Shown here in pieces: positions 1-11,944 of a stretch of DNA of 64,000 bases; the first letter of the stretch is position 1; every line of letters begins with the position of its first letter. The notes beneath the pieces were generated by a model, which was not told where the DNA came from, did not search any database, and was given only the letters and a program-made list of their open reading frames with translations. The translations under genes were made by a program, and so were the position numbers. The stretch is from the NCBI RefSeq assembly GCF_035594125.1, contig NC_087181.1, forward strand, positions 7,364,840-7,428,839, read 5' to 3'. This stretch comes from Scylla paramamosain. Taxonomy: Eukaryota > Arthropoda > Malacostraca > Decapoda > Portunidae.

Positions 1-1815
1 TATGGAAGTCAGTCAATATGTGAATTGAAAAGAAAATTACTGAAAACGTGTCTCTTTACTGTTTTACGTAGAAAAACGCTGAAGCGGATACAAACCATCC
101 TATATGAAGAAATAGAATAACATTACCAAAAAGATATATTTTGAGTGTTTTTGAGCTTGTTACCTACAAAAAATGCAAAAATGGATGTAAAGCACCCTAT
201 ATTAGGAAACAAAAGGACATTACGAGAAACGTGTATAATGAGTGTTTTATAGTTTTAAAAGAACCACAACGCAAAAACTCGTGTATATAGAGAAATTTCT
301 AACATTCCAAAATGAATAAATGCAAAGCCTACAATATGAGGAAATTAAACGACCTTACCAGAAATCTGTGTTTTGAGTGTTTTTTAGCATGTTAGGCACC
401 AAAACGATAAATAATAAGGAACTCGCTCTAATTGGGAATCCAAAATAAAGATACTGAACGTGTCTTCTCAGTGTATTACGTAGAAAAAATGTTATAACGG
501 ATGGAAACCAACCAATATCATGAAATAGAAAAACGTTACCAAAAAGGTATATTTTGATTGTTTTTGAGCTTTTTACCTACAAAAAACGGGAAAATTGATG
601 CGAAGCACTGTATATTAGGAAACAAAAGGACATTGCAAGAAAAGTGTATAATGAGTGTTTTATAGTTCAAAAGAACCAAAAAGCAAAAAACGCAAAAACT
701 CGTGTATAAGGAGAGATTTCCTAGATACCAAATTGCTGAAACTCATGAATAAAACTCTTAATTGAGAAACAGAACAACCTTAATAAATGCGTGTATTTTG
801 AGTGCTTTTCACATTCTTAGTTACCAAAACCCCAAATAACATGCGAAACCACCTTTATGTGAGAAAAAAATGACATTACCAGATAAGTGTCTTTTAAGTG
901 TTTTTGAGCGTGATAGGCAATAAACCACTAAAAAGCATGGCAATTATATTACATTAGAATAACACCAATTTATACAAAAAACTTGCCTTTAATTGTTTTT
1001 AAGCTCCTTATATTACTAAAATTACTAAAAACGTGTCTTTTCGGTGTTTTACGTAGAAAAACGCTAAAACGGATGCAAACCAACCAATATAAAGAAATAA
1101 AATAACATTACCAAAAAGGTATATTTTAAGTGTTTTTGAAATTGTTACCTACAAAAAAAAGCGAAAATGGATGGAAAGAACTCTATATTGGGAAGGAAAA
1201 GGACATTACGAGAAACATGTATAATGAGTGTTTTATAGTTTCACAAGAACTACAGGGCAAAAAACGCAAAAACTCGTGTATATAGAGAGAAGTTTCTTTC
1301 ATTCTAAAATGCTGAAACACTGGAACAACACTCTTAATTGAGAAACGGAACAATCTTACTAAATGCCTGTATTTTGAGTGCTTTTCACATTCTTAGTTAC
1401 CAAAATCCCAAATTCCATGCAAAACCAGCTTTATGTGGGAAAAAAATGACATTAAGAGAAAAATGTCTTTTGAGTGTTTTTGAGCGTGTTAGGCAATAAA
1501 GCACTAAAAAGCAGGGCAAACACATTACATTGGAATAAAACCAATTTTTAACAAGAACTTGCCTTTAAGTGTTTTTGAGCTCCTTATATACCAAAACACT
1601 AAAACGCATGCAAAATACACTTTATGGTGAAACAGAACATTACCAAAAACATTTATTTTGATTGTTTTTTATCACGTTACCAATAAAAACGCTTATATAC
1701 ATGCAAAGAACCATATTCTATGGAAACGAAAGAACATTACGAAAAACGTGTATTATGAGTGTTTTTAAGTTCCTTAAGTACCAAAAAAGCTAAACCACAC
1801 AAATAACACTCTTTA

Positions 1816-1862
1816 TAGAGAAAAAGAATGAAAGAAAATAAAATCTAATTTTTTTTATTTAT
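1816..1862. repeat. A/T-rich HOR spacer (representative)
   Basis: An A-rich run is followed by a T-rich run just before the TTCATCTTCATAGGTAC motif. The same kind of spacer occurs once per HOR throughout both arrays, for example near 2,755, 4,405, 6,752, 8,702, 9,819, 10,865, 12,452 and 13,521. By alignment it occupies the end of the AAGTTCCTTAAGTACC monomer, so it looks like an expanded, degenerate part of a monomer rather than an inserted element. Confidence 0.7.
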
Positions 1863-3576
1863 TATTCATCTTCATAGGTACTAGGATGCCAAAATTCTGG
1901 CAATATTCTTTGGGAATCGAAAACAAAATTACTGAAAACGTGTCTTTTCGGTGTTTTACGTAGAAAAACGCTAAAACAGATGAAAACCAACCAACATGAA
2001 GAAATAGAATAACATTATCCAAGAGGTATATTTTGAGTGTTTTTGAGCTTGATACCTACATAAAACGTGAAAATTGATAGCACTCCCTATTGGGAAAGAA
2101 AAGGACATTACGAGAATTATGTATAATGAATGTCTTATTATTTTCGGGCAAAAGAACTTGTGGTTCAAAAGAACCACAAGGCAAAAAACGCAAAAACTCG
2201 TGTATATAAACTCGTGTATATACGAAAATGCTGAAACGCATGAATAACAATCTTAATTGAGAAACAGAACAACATTACAAAATGTGTGTATTTTGAGTGT
2301 TTTTTTCACATTCTTCGCAAAACCCTCAATAGCATGCGAAACTAGCTTTATGTGGGAAAAAAATGACATTACCAGAAGTGTCTTTTCAGTGTTTTTCACC
2401 GTGTTAGGCAATAAAGCACTAAAAAGCAGGGCAATCATATTAAATTGGAATAACACCAACTTTTACCAAGAACTTGCCTTGAAATGTTTTTTAGCTCCTT
2501 ACATACCAAATTGCTAAAACGCATGCAAAACACTCCTTTATAGAGAAGCAGAATAACAATACCGAAAACAAGTGTTTTGAGTGTTTTTATCATGTTACCT
2601 TTAAAAACGCTTAAATACATGCAAAGATCCCCATATTTGGGAAACGAAAGGACATTACGAGAAATGTGTATTATGAATGTTTTTAAGTGTATTATGAATG
2701 TTTTAAGTTCCTTAAGTACGAAAACGTTAAAACCTAAAAATAACACTTTATAGAGAAAAAAATAAATAAAAAAAATAGCATTTTTACTTTTTTGTTATTG
2801 ATGTTCATAGGTACCAATATGCCAAAATTCTGCCAAAATTCAGAGAAATTATGTGGAAAAAAACATTTTTCAAAATGTTATGTTTCAAACCATAAAGTGT
2901 ATGCAAAGTCTGATAAAATTTAACGACTTTACAAGAAACCTGTCTTTTGAGTGTTTTCTGCATGTTAGGCACCAAAACGATAAATAATATGAAAGTCACT
3001 TTATATGGAAATCCAAAACAAAATTACTGAAAACGTGTCTTTTAAAAGATTTACGTAGAAAAACGCTAAAACGGATGCAAACCAACCAATATGAAGAAAT
3101 AGAATAACATTACCAAAAAAGTATATTTTGTGTGTTTTTGAGCTTGTTACATGAAAAAAAAATGAAAATGGATGCAAACCACTCTATATAAGGAAAAAAA
3201 AAGACATATAGAGAAACGTGTATAATGAGTGTTTTATAGTTTCACCAGAATCACAAGGCAAAAAACGCAAAAACTCGACTGTATGGAGAAGTTTCTAAGA
3301 TATCAAAATACTGAAACTCATAAATAACACTCTTAATCAAGAAACAGAACAACCTTACTAAATGCGTATATTTTGAGTTTTTTTTTACATTCTTAGTTAC
3401 CAAAACCCCAATTTCCATGCGAACCTAGCTTTATGTTGGAAAAAAATGACATTACCAGAAAAGTGTCTTTGAGTGTTTTTGACCGTGTTAGGCAATAAAG
3501 CACTAAAAAGCAAGGCAAACACAATACATAGGAATAAAACCAACTTTTACGAAGAACTTGCCTTTTAGTGTTTTTG

Positions 3577-4060
3577 ACACGCATTTAGTAAGGTTGCTCT
3601 GTTTCTCAATTAATAGTGTTATTCTTCAGTTTCAGAATTTTAGTATATAGGAAACTTCTCCTTATACACGAGTTTTTGCAGTTTTTGCCTTGTGTTTTTT
3701 TTTTTTAACTAAAAAACATTCATTATACACTTTTCTCGCATTGTCCCTTTGTTTCCCAATATAGAGTGCTTTGTATCAGTTTTTGCGTTTTTTTTTTTTG
3801 TAGGTAACAAGCTCAAAAACACTCAAAATATACATTTTCCGTAATGTTTTTCTGCTTCTTTATATTGGTTGGTTTGTATCAGTTTTAGCGTTTTTCTCCG
3901 TGAAACACTAAGAAGACACGTTTTCAGTAATTTTCGTTTGGACTCCTACATAGCGTGAGTTCCTTATTATTTATCGTTTTGGTGCTTAACATGCTGAAAA
4001 ACATTAAAAAGACAGATTTCTGGTAAGGTCTTTAATTTCCTCATATGGTAGGTTTTAAAT
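3577..4060 (-). repeat. Inverted HOR block, copy 1
   Basis: Inside an orientation-A array the monomers switch to reverse complement. The sequence reads forward to ...TAGTGTTTTTGAC, then continues as the reverse complement of the HOR segment running from the CAGCATGTTAGGCACC region to the AATGCGTGTATTTTG end. It returns to forward orientation at CTTTTCAGTGTTTTTAAGCG. The block contains reverse-complement CTACAAAAAACGC and TACGTAGAAAAACGC variants. The same block with the same two junctions occurs at three other places in the window. Confidence 0.88.
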
Positions 4061-7000
4061 GTCTTTTCAGTGTTTTTAAGCGTGTTACGCAATAAAGCAC
4101 TAAAAGCCAGGGCAATGACATTACATGGGAATAAAACCAAATTTTACGAAGAACTTGTCTTTAAGTGTTTTTGAGCTCCTTACATACCAAAACGCTAAAA
4201 CGCATGCAAAATACATTTTATGGAGAAACAGAATAACATTACCAAATACATGTATTTTGAGTGTTTTTGATCATGTTATCTATAAAAACGCTTAAATACA
4301 TGCAAAGAACCTTATGTTTGGGAAACAAAAGGACATTACAAGAAACGTGTATTATGAGTGTTTTTTTAAGTTCCTTCACTACCAAAAAACTAAAACCCAC
4401 AAATAACACTTAAAAAAAAAAAATGGAATTTTTTTTTTTTCATCGTCATAAGTACCGAATTGCCAAAATTCTGCCAAAATTCAGAAAATTTATGTGAAAA
4501 AAAGAACATTATCATGAAAGTTAATTATAGGTTTTTTTTCTGATTCTTATGTACCAAAACCCAAAGTGCATGCAAAGCCACCTATATAGGGAAGTTAAAA
4601 GACTTTACCAGAAACCTTTCTTTTCAGTGTTTTTTCAGCATGTTAGGCACCAATACGATAAATAATATGAAAATCAGTGAATCAAAAAAATCAGTGAATC
4701 CAAAACAAAATTACTGAAAACGTGTCTTTTGAGTGTTTTTCGTAGAAAAACGCTAAAGTGGATGCAAACCATCCTATATGAAGAAATAGAATAACATTAC
4801 CAAAAAGATATATTTTGAGTTTTTTTGAGCTTCTTACGTACAAAAAATGCAAAAATGGATGTAAAGCACTCTATATTAGGAAACAAAAGGACATTACGAG
4901 AAACGTGTATAATGATTGTTTTATAGTTTTAAAAGAACCACAAGGCAATAAACGCAAATACTCGTGTATATAGACAGAACTACCTTACCAAATTGTGTAT
5001 TTTGAGTGTTTTTCACATTCTTAGTTACGAAAATGCCAAATTACATGTCATTTGTGGAGAAAAAAAATGACATTAACATAAAAGTGTCTTTTGAGTGTCT
5101 TTGAGCGTGATATGCAACAAAGCACTAAAAAGCAGAACAATCACATAACATGGGAATAAAACCAACTTTTACGAAGAACTTTCCTAAATTTAAGTGTTTT
5201 GTAAATCCTTATATACCAAAACGCTAAAACGCATGTAAAACACCCTTTATGGAGAAAGAGAATAACATTACCAAAAATATGTATTTTGAGTGTTTTTGAT
5301 AATGTTACCTATAAAAACGCCTTAATACATGTAAAGAACCCTCTGTTTGTATAAGAAAAGGACATTACGAAAATCGTGTATTATGAGTGTTTTTAAGTTC
5401 CTTAAGTACCAAAAAGCTTAAACTCACAAATAACACATTATAGAGAGAAAAAAAAAATTTATTCATATGTAGCGAGATACCAAAATTCTGGAAAAATTAA
5501 GAGAAATTTTGTAAAAAAAATTATTATAAAAAAATAATTTTAGCTTTTTTTTCCGGAGTTATGTACCAAACCCTGAAGTTCATGCAAAGCCACCTATATG
5601 GAGAAATTACTCGACTTCACCAGAAACCTGTCTTTTGAGTGTTTTTTTTTTCAGCTATTTCAACAATATTACTGAAAACATGTTTTTTTTCAGTGATTTA
5701 CGTAGAAAAACGCTAAAACGGATGCAAACCAACCAATATGAAGAAATAGAATAACATTATCAAAATTATATATTTTGATGTGTTTCTTACCTACAAAAAA
5801 ATGCGAAAATGGATGAAATGCACTCTATATTAGGAAAGAAAAGGACATTACGAGAAACATGTATAATGAGTGTTTCATAGTTTCACAAGAACCACAAGGC
5901 AAAAAATTAAAAAACTCAAAACACCTTTTATGGACAAACAGAATAACATTACCAAAAATATGTATTTTGAGTGTTTTTGATCATATTATCTATAAAAACG
6001 CTTAAATACATGCAAAAAACCCAAAATGAAGAAACAGAATAACATTACCAAAAAGGTATATTTTGAGTGTTTTTGTAATTGTTACCTATAAAAAACGCGA
6101 AAATGGATGGAAAGCACTCTATATTGGGAAGCAAAAAGGACATTACGAGAAACGTATATAATGAGTGTTTTATAGTTTCACAAGAACTACAAGGCAAAAA
6201 ACGCAAAAACTCGTGTATATAGAGAAAATTCTTACATTCCAAAGTGCTGAAACTCTGGAACAACACTCTTAATTGAGAAACAGAAAAATCTTACTAAATG
6301 CATGTATTTTGAGTGCTTTTCACATCCTTAGTTACCAAAACCACAAATTGCATGCGAAACCAGCTTTATGTGGGAGAAAAAATGACATTACTAGAAAAAT
6401 GTCTTTTGAGCGTTTTTGACCGTGTTAGGCAAAAAAGCACTAAAAAGCAGGGCAATCACATTACATTGGAATAAAACCAATTTTTAACAAGAACTTACCT
6501 TTAAGTGTGTTTGAGCTCTTTATATAGCAAAACATTAAAATGCATGCAAAATACACTTTATGGTGAAACAGAATAACATTACCAAAAAACATGTATTTTG
6601 AGTATTTTTGATCATGTTACCAATAAAAACGCTTAAATACCTGCAAAGAACCCTATTTTTGGGAAACGAAAGTACATTATGAGAAACGTGTATTATGAGT
6701 GTTTTTAAGCTCATTAAGTACGAAAAAGCTAAAAGCCACAAATTACACTCTTTATTGAAAAAAAAATAAATAAATAAATAAATAAATACGATATTTTTTT
6801 TCATTCTTATTCATCTTCACAAGTAACGAGGTGGCAAAATTCGGGCAAAGTTCATGAAAAAAGAACATTATAAAAAAAGTAATAATAGCTTTTCTTTTCG
6901 GACTGTTATGAACAAAACCCTTAAAGTGTATGGAAAGCCACCTATATGGGGAAATTAAACGTCTTTGCCAGAAAACTGTCTTATGAGTGTTTTTCAGCAT

Positions 7001-7858
7001 GTTAGGAACCAACACGATAAAACCCAAGGAAGTCAATCTATATGGGTATCCAAAACAAAATTAGTGAAAACGCGTCTTTTCGGTGTTTTACGTAAAAAAA
7101 AACGCTAAAACGGATGCAAACCAACCAAAATGAAGATATAGAATACCAATAAGGTATATTTTGAGTGTTTTTGAAATTGTTACCTACAAAAAACGCGAAA
7201 ATGGATGGAAAGCACTCTATATTGGGAAGCAAAAGGCACGAAAAAGCATTTTAGGCACCAAAACGATAAATAATATGAAAGTCACTCTATATGGAAATCC
7301 AAAACAAACTTACTGAAAACGTGTCTTTTAAAAGATTTACGTAGAAAAACGCTAAAATGGATGCAAACCAACGAATAGAATAACATTACCCCAAAAAATA
7401 TATTTTGTGTGTTCTTGAGCTTGTTACATAAAAGAAACGCGAAAATGGATGCAAAGCACTCGATATAAGGAAAAAGAAAAGGACATAACGAGAAACGTGT
7501 ATAATGAGTGTTTTATAGTTTCACCAGAATCACAAGGTAAAAAGGGCAAAAACTCGACTATATGGAGAAGTTTCTAAGATACCAAAATGCTGAAACTTAT
7601 GAATAAACACTCTTAATCAAGAAACAGAATAACCTTACTAAATGCGTGTATTTTGAGTGTTTTTTTTTACATTCTTAGTTACCAAAACCCCAAATTCTAT
7701 GCGACACTAGCTTTATGTGGGAAAAAAAATGACATTACCAAAAAAGTGCCTTTGAGTGTTTTTGAGCGTGTTAGGTAATAAAGCATTAAAAAGCAGGGCA
7801 ATCACATTACATGCGAATAAAACCAACTTTATCGAAGAACTTGCCTTTTAGTGTTTTT

Positions 7859-8353
7859 GACACGCATTTAGTAAGGTTACTCTGTTTCTCAATTAGGAGT
7901 GTTATTCATGAGATTCAGCATATACACGAGTTTTTGCGTTTTTTGCCTTGTGTTTTTTTTTTTTTTTTTTTGAACTATAAAACATTCATTATACACTTTT
8001 CTCGTAATGTCCCTTTGTTTCCCAATATAGAGTGCTTTGTATCCATTTTCGCGTTTTTTTTGTACGTAACAAGCTCAATATAAACAGCTCAACTCAGCTT
8101 TTTGTAGGTAAGATGCTCAATATAAATTTTTGGTAATGTTTTTCTGCTTCTTGATATTGGTTGGTTTGTATCAGTTTTAAGCGTTTTTCTACGTAAAACA
8201 CTGAGAAGACACGTTTTCAGTAATTGTCTTTTGGATTCCCACATAGAGTGAGTTCCTTATTATTTATCGTTTTTGTGCCTAACATGTTGAAAAACACTCA
8301 AAAGACAGATTTCTGGTAAGGTCTTTAATTTCTTCATATGGGAGGCTTTCCAT
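7859..8353 (-). repeat. Inverted HOR block, copy 2
   Basis: This repeats the ~480-bp inverted block of 3,577-4,060. The entry junction (TAGTGTTTTTGACACGCATTT) and the exit junction into the GAGCGTGTTACGCAATAAAG monomer are the same. A longer T run lies near 7,955-7,970, and there is a small disturbance near 8,080-8,110 where a stretch resembling the TTTGTAGGTAA core appears twice. Confidence 0.88.
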
Positions 8354-9487
8354 GTCTTTACAGTGTTTTTGAGCGTGTTACGCAATAAAGCACTAAAAGC
8401 CAGGGCAATCACATTACATAGGAATAAAACCAAATTTTACCAAAAACTTGCCTTTAAGTGTTTTTGAGCTCCTTATATACAAATACGCTGAAACGCATGC
8501 AAAACACACTTTATGGAGAAAGAGAATAACATTACCAAAAACATTTTTGTGTGTTTTTGATCATGTTACCAATAAAAACACTTAAATACATGCAAAGAAC
8601 CCTATATTTGGGAAACGAAAGGACATTACGAGAAACGTGTATTATGAGTGTTTTTAAGATCATTATTTACCAAAAAGCTAAAAGCCACAAATAGCACTCT
8701 TTACTGAGAAAAAAATAAATAAATAAAAAAATACGATATTTTTTTTCTTTCTTTTTCATCTTCACAGGTACCGAGATGCTAAAATTTGGGCAAAATTCAG
8801 GAAATTATGAGTCAATTATCAAAAAAGTTAATTTTAGCTTTTTTTTTTGACTGTTATGTACGAAACCCTAAAGTGCATGCAAAGCCACATATATGGGGAA
8901 ATTAAACGTTTTTCCCATAAAACTGTCTTATGAGTGTTTTTCAGCTTGTTAGGCACCTTAACGGTAAATAACATGCAAGTCACTCTATATGGGAATCTAA
9001 AACAAAATTACTGAAAACGTGTCTTTTCAGTGTTTTACGTAGAAAAACGGATGCAAATAACCAATAAGAGGAAATAAAATAACATTAGCAAAAAGGTACA
9101 TTGTTAGTGTTTTTGAGCTTCTTACCTAAAAAAACGCGAAAATCGATGCAAAACACTCCCTATTGCGAAAGAAAAGGACATTACGAGAAACGTGTATAAT
9201 GAGTGTCTTATTATTTTTGAGCAAACGAACTTCTGGTTCACAAAAACCACAAGGCAAAAATCGCAAAAACTCGTGTATATGAAGAAGTTTCTTAGATACC
9301 AAAATGCTGAAACTCATGAATAACAATATCAACTGAGAAACAGAACAACCTTATCAAATGCGTGTATTTTGAGTGTTTTTCACATACTTAACAAAACCCC
9401 AAATAGCACGCGAAACAATGTTGGAAAAAAATAACATTACCAGAAGTGTCTTTTGAGTGTTTTTGAGCGTGTTAGGCAATAAATCAC

Positions 9488-9508
9488 AAAAAAAAAAAAA
9501 AAAAAAAA
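9488..9508 (+). repeat. Homopolymer A run in a monomer
   Basis: About 21 consecutive A bases interrupt the GGCAATAAAGCACTAAAAAGCAGGG-type monomer. The matching monomer of the right array has a run of about 13 A at 43,872-43,884, showing that the two places are length variants of one ancestral site. Confidence 0.85.
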
Positions 9509-11904
9509 CATGGCAATCACATTACATGGGATTAAACCAACTTTTACGAAGAACTTGCCTTGAAGTATTTTTGACCTCCTTACAAACCAAAACGCAAAAA
9601 CGCATGCAAAAAACTCCTTTATGGAAAAGCAGAATAACATTACTAAAAAAAATGTGTTTTAAGTGTTTTTGGTCATGTTACCTATAAAAACGCTTAAATA
9701 CATGCAAAGAACCCTATGCTTGAGAAACGAAAGGACATTATGAAAAACGTGTATTAGGACCGTTTTTAAGTTCCTTAAGTACGAAAACGTTAAAACTCAC
9801 AAATAACACTCTTTATAGAAAAAAAAAATAATTAAAAAAATAGCTTTTTTTTATATTGATTTTCTTAGGTACCAAGATGCCAAAATTCTGCCAAAATTAG
9901 GGGAATTTATGTGGAAAAAAGAACATTAAAAAAAAATTTAATTATAGCTGTTTTTCGGATTTTATGTACGAAACTCTAAAGTGCATGCCACCTATATAAG
10001 GAAGTTAAACGACTTTACCAGAAACCTGTCTTTTCAGTGTTTTTCAGCATGTTAGGCACCAAAACGATAAATAATATGGAAGTCAGTCAATATGTGAATC
10101 CAAAACAATATTACTGAAAACGTGTCTTTTCAGTGTTTTACGTAGAAAAACGCTATAACGGATGCAAGCCAACAAATATGAAGAAATAGAATAACTACCA
10201 AAAAGTGTTTTTGAGCTTTTTACCTGCAAAAAACGCGCAAATAGATGAAAAGCACTCTATATTGGAAAGGAAAAGGACATTACGAGAAACATGTATAATG
10301 AGTGTTTTATAGTTTCACAAGAACCACAAGGTAAAAAACGCAAAAACTCGTGTATATAGAGATGTTTCCTACATACCAAAACGCTAAAACTCATGAATAA
10401 CACTTTTAATTGAAAAACAAAACTACCTTACCAAATTTGTGTATTTTGAGTGTTTTTCACATTCTTAGTTACGAAAATCACAAATTACATGCTTTATGTG
10501 GGAAAAAAAAATGACATTACCAGAAAAGTGTCTTTTGAGTGTTTTTGAGCGTTATATGCAACAAAACACTAAAAAGTAGAACAGTCACATTTGGAATAAA
10601 ACCAAATTTTACAAAGAACTTGCCTTTAAGTGTTTTTTAACTCCTTACATACCAAAACGCTAAACGTATGCAAAACAACTTTTATTTAGAAACAGAATAA
10701 CATTACCAAAAACATGTATTTTGAGTTTTTTTGATCATGTTACCTATAAAATCGCTTAAAGAACCTTATGTTTCTGAAACGAAAGGACATTACGAAAATC
10801 GTGTATTATGGGTATTTTTAAGTTCCTAAAGTACCAAAAATATAAAACCCACAATTTTTCTCTTTATAGAGAAAAAAAATAATTAAAAAAATAGATTTTT
10901 TTTTGTTACTCCTCTTCATAGGTACCGAGATGCCAAAATTTTGAAAAAAATTCAAGGAAATTATGTGAAAAAAAACATAAAAAAAATAATTTTAGCTTTT
11001 TCTGGAGTTATGTACGAAACCTGGAAGTGCATGCAAAGCCACCTATATGGGGAAATTACACGACTTTACAACAAACGTGTCTTTGGGTGTTTACCGGAAT
11101 TTCAACAATATTACTGAAAATGTGTCTTTTCAGTTTTAGCATAGAACGCTAAAACGGATGCACACCAACCAATATGAAGATTTAGAATAACATTACAAAA
11201 AAGTTGTGTTTTTGAGCTTGTTACCTACAAAAAACGCAAAAATGAATGCAAAGCAGTCTATATTGGGAAACAAAAGGATATTACATGAAAATTGTATAAT
11301 GAATGTTTTAATAGTTTTTAAGAACCATAAGGGAAAAAATGCAAAAACTCGTATATATGGAGAAGTATATATGGAGAAGATACCAAAATGATGAAACTCA
11401 TGAATAACACTCTTAATTCAGAAACAGAACAATCATAGGAAATTAGTGTATTTTAAGTGTTTTTTTTTCACATTCTTAGTGGTCCAACCCCAAATTACAT
11501 GCGAAACTGTGGAAAAAAAATGAAATTACTAGAAAAGTAACTTTTTAGTATTTTTCAGCGTGTTAGGCAATAAAGCACTAAAAAGCAGGGCAATCACATT
11601 ACATGGGAATATAACCAACTTTTACCAAGAACTTGCCTTTAAGTTTTTTTCAGCTCCTTACCTACCAAAACGCTAAAACCCATGCAAAACACCCTTTATG
11701 GAAAAACAGAATAACATTATCAAAAACATGTATTTTGAGTGTTTTTCAGCTTGTTACCAATAAAAACGCTTAAATACATGCAAAGAACCCTTTGTTTGGG
11801 AATGAAAGGACATTACGAGGAATGAGTATTATGAGTGTTTATAAGTTCCTTAAGTACCAAAAAGCTAAAACCCACAAATAACACTCTTTATAGAGTTTGA
11901 TTAC

Positions 11905-11944
11905 CTCGGTACCTATGAAGATATTGATCTTCATAAGTACCGAG
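11905..11944. repeat. Palindrome built on the CTTCATAGGTACCGAG motif
   Basis: Two 18-bp arms, 11,905-11,922 and 11,927-11,944, are reverse complements with one mismatch and are separated by 4 bp. The right arm is the normal HOR motif ATCTTCATAAGTACCGAG; the left arm is an extra inverted copy. It sits where the A/T-rich spacer would normally be, so the spacer was replaced or lost in forming this foldback. Confidence 0.9.

Noticed and set aside
6752..6808. A-rich spacers as SINE or retrogene poly(A) tails
   Set aside because: The sequence on both sides aligns to ordinary satellite monomers, there is no upstream element body, and the spacer replaces part of a monomer end.
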